Source: Haliclona indistincta (lineage: Eukaryota; Porifera; Demospongiae; Haplosclerida; Chalinidae). Taken from it: DNA of 64,000 nucleotides. Every line of letters starts with the position of its first letter. Positions within the stretch are counted from its first letter, which is position 1. The notes below the pieces were generated by a model. That model saw only the letters and a list, made by a program, of their open reading frames with translations. It ran no database searches and had not been told where the DNA came from. A program made the position numbers and the translations under genes. Location of the stretch: positions 10,811,439 to 10,875,438 of the forward strand of contig OZ024789.1 in NCBI GenBank assembly GCA_964017065.1, in the 5' to 3' direction. Below, piece by piece: positions 21,992-34,688 of this stretch.

Positions 21992-24900
21992 ATGACGAAA
22001 GTAACTCATTTTCTCGTATTCTGCTATGTAGTGTTGATGTCGGTTCACACTGCCAGCAGCATGCATGGACACGAACCTGATCCGAGTCGAACTATAACGT
22101 GAGTTACGCGATTGTCTTGGCAGGGGATTGCAATCATGAACTAAAACGTCTTCTCTATTATTGCAGATTCGGTCTCAATCTTGAATACACCACTGCATAC
22201 CCATGTAGTGGTCCTCGCCCTACTGTGGTATTGAGCTCGAGGTACAAGGTAGATGGCAAAGATTCAATGGATTACGTAGACTGGAGTCCAATGCTGGTTT
22301 ACACTGCAGGTTAACTCCATGATGTGGGTATTTATTGTACACAGCTATTGTTCAAATGCTTGTAGGTCAAGGCTGTGACTATCAACCCAACATTACACTG
22401 CCTGAGAGAACTGAAGAGCGCTATCAGTTTAGGATTCAGTTCAGCTGTGCCTGGTCTTGTCATTGCATCAAGATTGGCGATAATGTAACTCATCCATATG
22501 GTGACAGTGTACGTGATGATTGGAATGGAATATGGAACCGAAACTTGCTTTGCTCTAATTTACAAGGCTTGAAATTTTATTATTCTAGAACCTTCCATTT
22601 TCACAATAATGGAGGATATGTAAACGTAACAAATGAAGTACTCCCCATAGCAATTACTTTTCGGCAATTTTGTTCTACTAACCTTATTCCGATAGTAGCA
22701 GCATGCCCCTCTTCTTTTCCCACTACCTCCATGATCAGCTCAACATTGCCTGCAATACCACTCTTTAGCAGCACTCCTTTGCCTTCAAGCACCCCTGCAA
22801 TAACCGCTGTTCAATTCCCCACTTCATCAACCATACCCCACAGCAGCACTGCAGACCTCTCTTCAACAATCACGCCTTCTCCTTCTTCTACTGTCTCCGC
22901 AAAAGATTTCTCTTCCAGTGTTGCTGAGAATCATTCAATACCTCAATCATTATTGCTTGCTTTGTCAACGGATACCATTTCATCATCTGATTCAAATGTC
23001 TCAACTATTGATGTATCAACACCTGCTTTTCACATAACATCAACTCAGATTTCTGTATCACCTACTCCCTCAGTGTACTGCCCTGCAGAACAAGGTTTTT
23101 GGATTCAGACATTAGCATGTGAACAATCCAGAATATTACACTGTCCAAACATATCACTAGCAAATGGTTAGTTTACATAGTGAATATTTCAATTTAACAT
23201 GTTGTTATAATAGTCACTCGTGAATGCCTCTGTAATGGTACATGGGGACCTGATCCATGTCAAGCTACTCTAAGCATAGCAGACGGCCTGGTAAGTGTAT
23301 TGTAGTCATGTTTTCAGGCTTAAAGCATCCAATTTAGTGTCCCCATTTCATTTCAAATAGCTTCTGTAAAGTTACTGAAGTAATTGTCACCTCTGTGCAG
23401 ATTTCAATGGGAATGGCAGAAGAGGGTCTGAGGGTACTGCTCAAGCTACCACAAAACAGCATCAACAACACTCGGAGACTTAGATTTCTGAGAAGAGCAT
23501 TCGTTAGGCAATCAACGATGGAAGTGACCAAGTCATTTGTTCAGGTAGAAACTCAAAAGATTTCAACACCAATAGCTAACACTGATATCAATTGCTCAGA
23601 CATCTATCCAAGTTGTCAACGCTATTCCAGCCGAAACTGATGACGAGGTACATGTATAGAAAAATGCTCTATGTTTATAGTATGCTAAGTTTTGTGCTAA
23701 CTGATTATGCACATTCTGTATGACTGCAGGATAGTTCTGATTCCACTGACAATAGTGAATTTCTCTCAGTTTTGGATGAAATAGCTCTGGTTCTCAGGCG
23801 CAACGAAACTATTTCCTCACTAGATGGATCTATAGGTTTGTGCACCTTAAAACAAACACTGAAACATCCGAAAGTTGACATTATGTTTATAATTCTACAA
23901 AACAATTACTTGTTAGTCTATACATAGACCTGATATGTTACTTTCAGTGACAGTATCAGCACACTTATTACTGATCTCTGTACTCTTGTCAATGCTGTAC
24001 AGTTAATTAATGTCCACTTTAGTTGACCGATTAGAATGACAGCAGAATGACAATTTATTATCCCTCTGTATGTTGCAGAACTGAAAGTAAGGGAAGTGTT
24101 TTCTGGTGCTAATGATGTACTGGGAATACAAATCAACAACAGCTACATTAGTCTGCCTGGAGAACTGTTCAATGGATCAGGTACAACAACTTTAACCAGC
24201 ATGAATGATCTGATGCATGTTTTCTTTTATATTAGTGTTTGTCGCTTCATTTTATTTTGAGAACATATCTCATCTCTTTCCAAGTGTTGAGAATACGTGA
24301 GTCAAAGAACAGCATATTTAATATTTTTAATGAATTGCATATCCACTCAGTTCTATTGCTTCAGTGGTCCTCTCCTCTGTGCTAAGCTGTACTGATTGTC
24401 GTATCAGCAACCTAACAGAGAATGTGACCATACTCTTTGACTTGCCTCAAGAACTGTCCAAAAATGAAACTAGATGTGTTTTTGCTGACTTAGAGTAAGT
24501 TACAAATGATTTGCAAATCGTTTAATATTTCTTTTTTAGACGTGAAAGAGGCTCAATGTTTTGGAAAAGTGATGGCTGTACGACTATGAAGTTTAAAAAT
24601 GGCTCAGTAATGTGTTCATGTAACCATCTCACACACTTTGCTATTCTTCTAAGTCCTGGTGTAGAGGTATGTGGCTATAGGAATAACATGAGGATGTGTA
24701 TATCTGCATCTTCTTCTCTAACTAGATTCCTCCAGTACATCAAAAGGTGTTGACAGTGATAGGACAAGTGTTTGTGTCTATCTCACTGTTTTTCTTATTG
24801 GTTACTATTCTGACATTTGTACTACAGAGGTGAATGATGTTCACGTACATCTTGTCACCTACTCAATCATTTGCTATACAGATCATTGTGGAACATGCGT

Positions 24901-26597
24901 AACTACATTCACTGTATGTTGTGTGCCAACTTGATTGCTGCCCAGCTCGTGTTTGTAGTGGGTGTGGAGAGAACTGAGAATGAGGTAAAGAGTTTGTTAC
25001 TGTCTTTTCCCCATCATCCATGCATTCTCCTGCACACAGGCTGTCTGTTCAGCCATTGCTGTGTTGCTCCACTACCTGTTCCTGGTGGTGTTCATGTGGA
25101 TGCTAATGGAGGGTGTGGTCTTGTATGTAGCACTGGTCAAAGTATTTGTCAAATATCATAAGCGCTACATAGCTGCTTTCACTGTAGCTAGCTATGGTCA
25201 GCTAGTACCAAAGAATTGTACCAAATCTGACATTGTTGATTTATCTCTACTGCAGGTATGCCATTAGTATACATGGCTCTTGTTGTACCTCTTGGATTCT
25301 TGGTCAACACCGACAAGTTGGGGCATCATTATAAACAGTCCAATACTACTAGTGGAGAGGTGTTGGCGTAAGTGAGATTATCAAGTCAGTGAATCATGAC
25401 TGTCTTGTGTATTTAGGTGCTGGCTTCGATATGATACTCAGTTTATTTGGGCCTTCATATCACCGATTATTCTCATTATCCTGGTAAGTCACAAGTCATG
25501 TAGTGCTGTGCTGTGTAGCAAGTGTAGCTTAGTTCTGTATGGCTGCATTCGTTCACTAAGAATAAAATTGTTGTTGAAATTATTGTGGTGCATTTTATTC
25601 TCACTGTGTGCTTTAGATCAATGTTGGTTTTCTGGTTATGGCGCTTGTTATAATGTACAAGCATTTGAAGAAACAAAAAAATAAAGCTGAAGTAGACACA
25701 GCCAAGTAAGTGATTTCAGACTGACATAATACTGACTTGAAAATGGTTCTTGTAAACTCAGGCACTGGATAAAGGTTGTCATTACATTGGTAGTTGTGAT
25801 GGGTATAGCATGGATTGGTAATGTGCTCTTCTTTGATGACAACCTAATCTTTGTTGCCTACATCATGACCATCTTCATTGCTGGTCAAGGAATCATCATA
25901 TTCATCTTGTTTGTACCTCTCTCAAAGCAGGTTTGAGCTGTTTTAACTCTTTGTGCATAACTATTCTTTATTAACCCATGTGCAGGTAAGAGATGCTTAT
26001 GCAAAGTGGTGGAGAATCAAAAAGCAACAGTCACCATTACTCAGTCCGTTTTCAACGAAAAGTTCATCATTAACAGTATCGGTATTTTACTTTAATTAAC
26101 AAAAACCTGTATTTTTACTGACATGCAGACAAATTCCTCCAACAAAAGTTCAATGAATGAAAACATCTATTCCAACAGTATTGCTTTGGGTACATTTGAT
26201 TCAGGTAAAGGCTGGTTTGCAATGTGGTGCATGAAGCAGTAGCATGAACTGTGTTGTAACATCATAAACGACTGTTGCTGGATTCGAACTCAATCGTATA
26301 TAATAGAAGAAACAACTCACGCGCTGGATTCGAACCGTGCATCCTACTGAAGTTAATACTGATATTCATCAAGTTATTGTTACCGAATTTTACGTTTTTG
26401 AGTCAATCCGCAGAAATATTAAATAATACAATGTAGTACCCGCATATATTAGTTACGTACACTATTCACTAAGGTAGAAATAAATTTCTATATCTCTTTT
26501 ACATTGACGCAATGTAGCACAAACTAGCTACTGCATCACGTTGTAAGTTTTCTATCATAAGATTATTATTATGATAATGCATGCCCAATCAAGATGG

Positions 26598-26678
<81 letters not shown>

Positions 26679-26863
26679 GAGAGAGGGAAGCAAAATTTAT
26701 TTGTGTTTTTGCGTAACTATTCAAAATAAATGCTAAAAACTATTTTTAGTTATTATTACTAAGCTGTACATAATTATTTTAAGTAGTATACTGTGCATGG
26801 TGTAATTTTTTGAATAGTAAGCTTGTTTTCTAATTTTTTCTAGGTGACAGTCGAGCACCTTGA
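21992..26863 (+). CDS. Adhesion G-protein-coupled receptor, locus 5 (type II, intact)
   Basis: Twenty-one exons join in frame into 950 codons: 21992-22098, 22167-22309, 22366-23166, 23214-23290, 23401-23544, 23600-23647, 23730-23835, 24079-24180, 24236-24296, 24351-24494, 24540-24666, 24726-24829, 24882-24984, 25040-25196, 25256-25367, 25417-25483, 25617-25705, 25762-25930, 25986-26081, 26129-26204, 26844-26863. A hydrophobic signal peptide is followed by the unrecognised ectodomain (CSGP, GCDYQPN, CHC, LLCSN), a long Ser/Thr stalk, an HRM-like motif (YCPAEQGFW to CLCNGTWGPDPC), a GAIN-like region, GPS (CSCNHLTHFAILLSPG) and 7TM. Differences from type I are concentrated in the ectodomain, exon 15 (HHYKQSNTTSGEVLA) and exon 17 (YKHLKKQKNKAEVD). 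One base lost in the last exon shortens the tail to DSGDSRAP. An alternative terminal exon may lie in intron 7. Confidence 0.88.
23948..24006 (+). other. Candidate alternative terminal exon in intron 7 of locus 5
   Basis: A good acceptor (TTACTTTCAG) is followed in the phase of exon 7 by VTVSAHLLLISVLLSMLYS and a TAA. Splicing exon 7 here would give an ectodomain-only protein of about 494 residues ending in a hydrophobic stretch after small residues (SSLDGS), the layout of a GPI-anchor signal. The exon, frame and stop are also kept at loci 9 and 10. No AATAAA was noticed just downstream. It could instead be a poison exon. Confidence 0.45.
26601..26686. repeat. GA microsatellite in intron 20 of locus 5
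   Basis: About 86 bases of nearly pure GA dinucleotide, interrupted once by CA and ending in GAGGG. It lies in the long last intron and is absent at loci 3 and 9. Confidence 0.95.
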
Positions 26864-27877
26864 AGTCGAAACGAAGTGATTCTCTTGAAGATGCTGACAC
26901 TCAATAATAATTATAATCAAAAATTAAAAAACTAATTTTGAACATGCATTTCAGTCTTTTAAATTTTTACATCCCATTTTTGCATAGTAATAATAAGTGA
27001 GCATTATTTAGATATGGAGCTGAAATCAAACTCGGCTTATGACTAAGTAAACGCTTAGTTGCATAATAATTATGATTTTGACACATGCTTGTTGTTGCTA
27101 AACTTCAGAAACTGCCATGAACACCAGAATAATTATAGATTTCAGAAGGAACTCTTGAACAATGTCTCGAACTGTTACTTGAACTACCACCAAGCAGCAT
27201 CAATAACACACAGAGACTTGTATACTGACAATCGTCTGATCAATCCTAAGTGTCTGGAATCTCGAGAAACGCTAAAACAGCGAAGATCTGCAACAGCTCC
27301 CTGAGAGTCGGTCGCCATCTTAAATTTCGTCGTTAAGCAAGCAGTCCCGGCGACTTCAAGTTCATAGACTTCCTACAAGCGTTTAAACTTCAGATTCCCT
27401 CAGAGATAGTTAAAATGCAGTACAAATGTATAACAGTAGAGATATGTGCGAAAAGTCATTTTCACACATTAGTAGCCGCCATTTTAATTTTGTATTTATT
27501 TTTTAAATATTCCAGGCTTTACAGGTAGAAGGGAAAAAGGAAGCAGAGAATGAGTTAGTCTTAGACTGATGATCAAGAAGGGTGAGAGGATGCAGGTGTC
27601 TTGAAGAATAAGGGGTCCTCCTGAACTCAACAGGTGCATTTTGGGGAAGTCAATACGAGTGTTTACAATCTTGTACATGGTACATAGCTTCATGTATCCC
27701 TACATAATTAACATTGCCGATCGACAATGATAACAATCACAACTTTCGATCATGCATTTTTGCCCCATTTTGGCCAAACTACAAAAACTGTCATGCACAC
27801 CAGGATATGTTTAGACATGTATTGAATGTTGCACTGACTTGCTGGGACGTGCCGGGCTCATAATATTCGATCCTGCT
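26864..27877. other. Spacer with a relic of exon 5 and a repeat
   Basis: AT-rich spacer similar to those after loci 2, 3 and 9. A decayed exon 5 lies at 27143 to about 27215 (LLLELPPSSINNTQRL-like, then truncated). From about 27254 to 27735 there is a repeat beginning AATCTCGAGAAACGCTAAAA and ending near a CATTGCCGATCG motif; a shorter copy lies at 44165-44430. No gene is otherwise visible. Confidence 0.65.
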
Positions 27878-30120
27878 ATGCCGGCCCTGGAGAACGTAGT
27901 CGTTTTGTTCGCCATTGCTCTCTGCTACGCTTCGTTAATTCATGCGCAAAGCACAGTAGACATCACGTAAGTATATGCACGACTGATAGATGTACTTATG
28001 CTTTTATCTGTGCTGACTTGCCGTTCCTCATCATGTACTGATCATGATAATAGGTTTGGTCTCGTGTATACCACCACCACCAGTGTAGAATGCACAGGTC
28101 CTCTTCCTACTGTTAAACTGAGCTTGAGAAGAAGACAAGGCGATGGGCCACCTCCTAGCAATTGGAATACAGTTCAAGTTTACCAAGGTATTATTTATAA
28201 CCTATAGGTAATTCCTAGTGCGTGCGAATTTTCTTTAGGCAATTGTAGCAACCTGGAACAGATTGTGACAGTAAATAATGTCAGAAACAATGAAAGATAT
28301 GAGTTCAGGATTGAGCTAAGTGTTGGTAGTCCCTGTCATTGTGTTGCACCTATTGGCTCCTTTGGACTTGTACAAGAATGGAATAATGGTGATGCCTTGT
28401 GCAACAGTTCAGTCATTAGCCCGTATTATCTTTGTGCTTCAAAATCACAACCTGTTATTTACTTGACTAAGCGATTCAAATTACCCGGTGGTGCAACAAC
28501 ATCGAATACTGGTAGCTGTAATGAGCACAGTGATGAAGATTTGAGCCAGAAGATTTGAGCTATTGTCCTGAAAACAGCACTGCATCTACCATTGATTCTT
28601 CATCATTTAATCCAGTTACTAGCTCTGCAATACTCACAGCATCACCAACCCTCAGCAGCACCCCGTCACTGTCATCAACACCGATTTCAATAACTGTTGA
28701 CTTCACCAGTTCAGTTCAATTAGAAAGCTCTTCATCAGCGATCTTTATTCCCTCGTCTACTGCATCTTTCGGTATTTCCTCCAATTTAAAAGAAAATCTC
28801 TCTTCATCTATGATTGTCACTCCTACTTCCACACCAGCCATTTCTACAACAAGAGTTTTGCCTTCTCTCATGACCACTACTTTATCATCGTCAGCAGTAC
28901 CGAACTCAACTCCAAAAATATTCTGTTCTGAAGACGGAATTTGGAAGCAGACCACAGCTTGTACATCTACCACACTGCAAGTCTGTTCGTCTGATCTGAA
29001 GACAAATGGTTAGTAAAAGTCCAATGGGGTGGAGGGAAAGCTCCCTTTCTCCTCAATGACATGCCATCTGAAATTTAAACAAAACAAAATTAGTTACATT
29101 ACCTATAGTGAGACGTTGTAAACTGTTGTAATGACAATTTTATTCCTAAAGTATTACAACAGCAGTTATGAGCTTATGAATATTAAAATCACAAAAATAA
29201 TTTTCTGTCGTGTTCCACACCTTCCCTTAATTTCCTAGATGAAACATCGAGAGTAGCCAACATTACATAGCAATAGCTGACCACAATTAAAGCTCCAAAT
29301 CTCTGAGTGTGTCAGTCGGAATCAAATTTAATTGCTGTTGCATGTACATTGTAGGCACTCGTGAATGTTATTGTAATGGTACATGGGGACCTGAACCATG
29401 TCAAGTAACTATTGGACAAGTAAAAAAATTGGTATGTGCAATGAGTCAATTTTTGCAACCTTTTGTTAAGATTTCAGAAGGAAGTGTTGAACAAGGTCTC
29501 AAACTGTTACTTGAACTACCACCGAGCAGCATCAACAACTCTCAGAGACTGGATGTGTTGACGAGTGCATTTAAAGTGATATCAAAATTGCATGATTCAG
29601 AACAGTTGAATGAAGTCTTGGCAGAGGTAAATAGAATCAGCAATAATCAATAGAGATGATAAAATCATTTTTTAGACTGCTATACAAGTCGTTGACACAG
29701 CTCCAATTGATGAGGTAATAATGGTGTGTGTACTGTTTGTCCACTTGTTGGTTCTCTTCACTCTCACCAATAAAAAATTATAATTCAGGCATTTTTTGGC
29801 AATTTTCATGTTTGCATACATGCATTCAACATGCATAGAATTCAATGTTTTATGATATTTTGCATTTTCTATCTCAGATTAGAAGAGAGAAATTGTACCT
29901 ACATTTATCCCTCAAGAAGCACTCACTGGGCCACTGTACTCTTTGTCCAGCAAAGTTTCATTGCTAATGTCTGTACTAAAGTTTAAATTAATAAGATTGC
30001 AATAACAATAAAATCATTTATTTTGAATTGTTCTTGAAATAAGAAATAAGAAATAAGTACATAGCTATAGGTGGGCACTTGCAAGAGCTCAAGGGTCAGC
30101 TGTGTCAACTGAAATCTCTC

Positions 30121-31849
30121 ATGATGTCTGGCTCTGTCATCTCACAGATGAACTTAGACAGCTTTATCAGAGACAGAGTTCAAAATGGATATTCACATGC
30201 TACTATCGCGTCAGAACTACAATTAATTCATCCTGGTATCGCTGGTTTGTCAAGAAGAAGTGTTACTCGACATTGCTCACTGCACAATATCCACTATGCA
30301 AGCCGCCTGCCCAGAGAACAACTGGATGACTTGGTGGAGCAGGCCGTGTCTCAGGTGAGCAGTGGCTGCAGGTGGTGTTTGGGGGCCACAATTATATTTA
30401 TTATTTTTTATGAGGCTTATCATAAACTGTATTGTGTGGTTTGCTAATTTTAATGAATGCTGAGAATTTTGGGGGGCCTGGTCCTTCCTGACCTCTTCCT
30501 AGATCCACAACTGTGGGTGAGTCATGCTGTCATGCATCATTGCCACCATGCAGACTGTGCATGTGTACTAGTATGATAGTTATACTAGTATAATAACAAG
30601 CGTGGCAACAATAATGGATGTCATAATCCTGGGAACAGCAAAAATAAAGCTCGCCATATGCATGTAGGACTCTGTATCATGCATGCTTGTTGTCGTCGTA
30701 CGCTTGCTGGGTTACTGAGGTCTGAAGGAGTAATAGTTGGAGAACAAAGGATTCGAAGATCTTTAACAACAGTGACTCCATTGTACATTCAGCAGCGGCA
30801 ACGAAGTACATACCGTCAATTAAATCCTATACCTTACTATGCCCAGTACCATGGGCACAAGATTCACCTTGATCAAAATGAGAAATTGATCAGATTTGGA
30901 GTGACCCATGTTGCTGCGAGTGATGGGTATAGTGGAAAATTGTTAGGTATAGTCTCAATGCCAACAAAAAACTGCATCGCAATTTATAGTGAACTTTTTA
31001 GGTGAGCCCATTAGCTATTATAGTTATGGACAACACGTATACAATTGTGACTTAACATTATTAATTGCAGACCTGTCATCGTTGAGCACGGACTATGGGA
31101 TCAAGTCAGGGTTGATTGTGGCAGGGAGTTTGCATTGATTCTGCATATTCAGAATTTGTTAGCTCCTTTTAGAACAAACACACAGAGAGCACCATATATG
31201 CAAACTCAGTCAAAACAGGTAGCTATAATTACTGCAAATAATTATCATTATGAAACTTTTATTATAGAACCATATCGCAGAGAGACACTGGGTAGAAGTT
31301 AACACTCGTGTAAACTACCCACTCAAAACTGCACTGACATGGATGCAGGAAAATGATGTAATAGATCTCGACTGTCCAACTACAAAATACTGTGTGTCCC
31401 TCATGACCGGTATTCTCAGCCAAGTCGGGATACAATTACATATAAATTCGTGGAATAACCATAGAATACCTGGTGAGTATAACTAGAATAATCAGTGTTT
31501 TTACGCATTCTAATTAAATTTATCAGGTCCACGGCGCGGTATTCCCAACACATTGGCTAGAACCAATAACCATACTGCAAGATTATCTGCAGCACAGATT
31601 CCAACAGTAGATCAAGCAATTGCTTCATACAGTCATACCGGAGGAATACTGTCATCTATGGCACAGTTTGGCAATGACCCTCTTTCCAATGTACCACAGT
31701 TAATTACTCAACGTCAAAGGGAACTAGAACGGGCTATCCTAACTCCTGGGGAAGTATTTTCACATGTGGTGAATGGTGACTTCAGCTCTTTTGCACAGTC
31801 TCTCACTTTCATGATTCAGTGTACCAATCGTCTCCATGCAGCATATTGA
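30121..31849 (+). CDS. Integrase-type (DDE) transposase, five exons
   Basis: Exon 1 30121-30354 encodes a helix-turn-helix-like start (YSHATIASELQLIHPGIAGL, SRRSVTRHC). Exon 2 about 30668-31001, exon 3 31071-31218, exon 4 31268-31472 and exon 5 31527-31849. The catalytic triad of an rve-like integrase core is visible: D in KIHLDQNEKLIRFG, D in VRVDCGREFAL, and E in NHIAERHWVEV. WNNHRIPGPRRGIP near the end is typical of the integrase-core proteins found in many animal transposons. Start: the first ATG pair of the frame. The left boundary of exon 2 does not fit exon 1 in phase, so a small exon is missing or the join is wrong. It presumably moved this element. Apart from that join, the frames are open. 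Confidence 0.78.
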
Positions 31850-33089
31850 TTATTCAGTTATTATAATCATCATAATTGCAAAACTATGAGCACCTCTATT
31901 ACCCTGATAGATTACGTACATTTACGACAATCAGTTACGGGTAGCCACCGATGCTCGGCGGTAGTACAAAATTGTGACAAGAATCATGACCATACTTAAC
32001 GCGGCGGCACATCAAAGGACAGATCTCCAACCAAAACATCCATTGCAAGCCTAATCAGCAGCACGGCAACTTAGGACTGCATCTTCGCGAAAGCCTAATC
32101 GTGCCACGCCTATAAAAAAGAGCAGGATTTGCTTTCGCAAAATGCAGGCCGAAGTTGCATATTGCAGCTTACATCATTAATTAACTGATGCTCAAGAATG
32201 TGTAGCTCGAGGTGTAGCGTAGCTATATATATAGGTTATACCATGAAAAGGAGGGCAATACGGGATTTAAATCACCGCGGAAACCGATAGTATAGACGAC
32301 CCGAGCGCGAAGCGCGAGGGCGTCTATTTCGGTTTCCAAGGTGATTTTAATCCCGTATTGCCCGACTGTTTCATGGTATAAGGTATTTATACCATACTGC
32401 GCTCTCAGGTAAGCTTCCCAAGACTACCAAGCACTGAAACAAGCCCTCTACTGTTGCGAGAAGCCAGTAGTGTAGCCGTTTCCATCATCGAGCGACGATC
32501 GTGTAAGAGCGCGTCGTTTGAATTCATAAGTTAGTGACGATGCTTCAGTTTACTATCTTCCAGCCGTGTAGAAGCGCTACTTTGGGTCTCACTAGAAGCG
32601 CTTAAGCATGGAGAAGCTAACTACGAAGTGTAAGTGCGTGAATCAAATCTTTTTCCAAGCTACGACAGTATAACTGTTTTGTTCACAACGGGTCCATTTT
32701 GCGGTGTGATAAGTGAAATTGGAGGTGTAATAAGTGAACTGGGAGGTGTAATAAGTGAAATAAATCACCTCGTTTTGAGCAATCTGATTGGTCAGAAACA
32801 TTAAAGTATGGTATAATACATAGCTAGCTACATGTACGTAGCTCTCGAGCTGTAGTCAGCAATCACGTGATCTTAACATACATTGACCACGCCTACGTTG
32901 AGGTGTGGTTTAGAGACACATGATCGTTCCTGAACAGCCCACAGCTGCAGATCGATAGAGCTGGGAGACGGGGACTGACAGTGACAGTAAAGCAGCAAAA
33001 TGAATATGGAATGAATAAACAATTGCAAGTGTCCGGCATACAAATAAATGGATATGAGATTGGTTCAGTAAGTGACTGGTTCAGATTAG
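31850..33089. repeat. Non-coding part of the transposon with a long hairpin
   Basis: A fold-back lies at about 32244-32380: GAGGGCAATACGGGATTTAAA pairs with TTTTAATCCCGTATTGCCC around a GCGCGAAGCGCGAGG-rich centre. Next to it TTATACCATACTG (about 32389) pairs with AGTATGGTATAA (about 32803). Between them are three tandem units of about 22 bases containing GTGATAAGTGAA or GTAATAAGTGAA (about 32697-32762). I see no gene in this stretch. Confidence 0.65.
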
Positions 33090-34688
33090 TTAAACATTGC
33101 TGGAGTTTCCTGTCTTCAACTTCTCCACAACCTCATCAAAGCCCTTCAGAGCAACACAGGTAGGGTTTGGATTCCTGCACAGGGGGCACTCATTGTTCCC
33201 TTCCCGTGTCGCTCTGTCTAAGCATTCGGCACAGCCAAGGAGTTGGTTGCAGCAAGACATGACCACCATCTGGCTTCTGGGTAAAACTTTGCAAATCTTG
33301 CACTCAAGGTTTTGTGTCAAAGTTTCTTTAAGACCAGTGTCTCCCAGTTTTTTAACAGTTTCCATCACCTGAATAAATTATAAATAATAAGAAAACCTAA
33401 ATTTCACCTTGTACTCACCTCGCCAATGGAACTTTCTAGTTTTGCCATCTTGTTTTCTTCTTCATCAGACGATAGGTCATACGTTTTCATCAGACGAGAG
33501 GATTTTTTCTTCAGACTGAGCCGCTTTCTATTTTTCTTCTGAAGAGCTACCATGTTTGTATAGTTGGTCATCCTTGCAAAAAAAAGACGACGACTTGGTG
33601 TCTTCCAGTATTCGACTTCTACAAGAGGTTAGAAGAACTATAATTGCTAATAAACATGCTGGTTACCTTTCCCTTCCGAAATTGGTATCCACCTGGAGTC
33701 CAAGATGGTCAATTCTTCTTGTGTTCCCAGTTTTCTTGAGGCCTGGTCTACAATAGACTTAGCAGATAATTCACTTTCCGGAACTCTGATGTACAGATTG
33801 TCATCTGTGTTTTCGACAATAAGGTTTCTTCCTAAAGGATCTATTCCCAAGGTCACTAGCGGTATTGTACGCTTGAAGTACGGCTCAGAGATCACTTTCT
33901 TGCTGCTACTGCTGGTGGATTGAAATGGTGGCACATTGCGTGGTTTGGCTCTCTCTCTGGATCCACTTGACCATGGGGGTGTAACAGTCCAACCACGATA
34001 TGGTACACCTGCTTCATTATTGCTGGAATTGCATTGGTCTGAATCCTCACTCTTTTGTTCTTTTTCTTGTGGATCTCCACAGACCTTATATCGTGACCCT
34101 AAATACACGGCCAAGCGAAAGTGCCCTTCTTCGGGAAACTCCACGTTCTTCGAACATTCTTCTTCGAGGTATAAACCTTCTGGTCTAATCTGTATAGAAG
34201 ATGACAATAATAATGTTATGATAATTATTATAGAAAACAGCATGTCGCATGCATGTACCTTGAAAATTTGTGACAATCGAACAGTGGCGGATCCAGGAAA
34301 ATAAGATCGGGTGGGCCAATGTGCGGCGCGGAGCGCCGACGAAAAATTTTAGCTAATTAATATTCATTAGAGGCGTAAATAATTGACTCTGACACGCTTC
34401 AAAGCGATAGTCGATGCGTACAGCTAGGAAGCTATACAGCACAGCGAGCGCGCTAGTCAGTAGTGAGAACTCTGCTCAGAACGGTAAGAGTTTTGCACTA
34501 TAGTTAAAACTTTAAAAAATTTAACTGGGCTAGTTTGGGTGGGCCAGGCCCTACCTGGCCCACCCCTGGATCCGCCACTGCAATCGAAGAACCGTCAAAT
34601 CGGTGGTTTTCAGGTTTAGTGTATTGTCGCCACTAAACACCTCCACTCGAAGAGACGTCTCAGACGTTTCTTCGTCCCAAGGATCCAT
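33090..34688 (-). CDS. RING-finger protein carried by the transposon, four exons
   Basis: Exons on the - strand: about 34262-34688 (MDPWDEETSETSLRVEVF start, interrupted by a MITE), 33667-34189, 33419-33572 and 33090-33368. The last exon encodes a C-terminal RING-like module: CKIC, then SCCNQLLGCAEC, then CPLCR. The usual His position is not obvious, as in other transposon-associated RING variants. Upstream parts are Ser/Lys-rich (KKKSSRLMKTYDLSSDEEE) without a recognised domain. It may act as an E3 ubiquitin ligase, but its role in transposition is unknown. It lies wholly between the inverted repeats and is convergent with the transposase. The MITE in exon 1 probably inactivates this copy. 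Confidence 0.7.
34282..34580. mobile_element. hAT-type MITE, 299 bp
   Basis: Perfect 16-bp terminal inverted repeats CAGTGGCGGATCCAGG and its complement, flanked by the 8-bp duplication CAATCGAA (34274-34281 and 34581-34588). The 8-bp duplication and CAGTGGCG-type ends are typical of hAT elements. It sits inside the first coding exon of the RING gene, so it inserted after that gene was in place. No coding capacity. Confidence 0.92.

Noticed and set aside
26601..26686. GA run considered as a CRISPR-like or regulatory array
   Set aside because: A pure dinucleotide microsatellite in an intron; no spacer structure, and the genome is animal.
30102..30329. Second open frame overlapping transposase exon 1
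   Set aside because: It is a shadow frame; the frame starting at 30121 has the helix-turn-helix-like sequence and joins the catalytic exons better.
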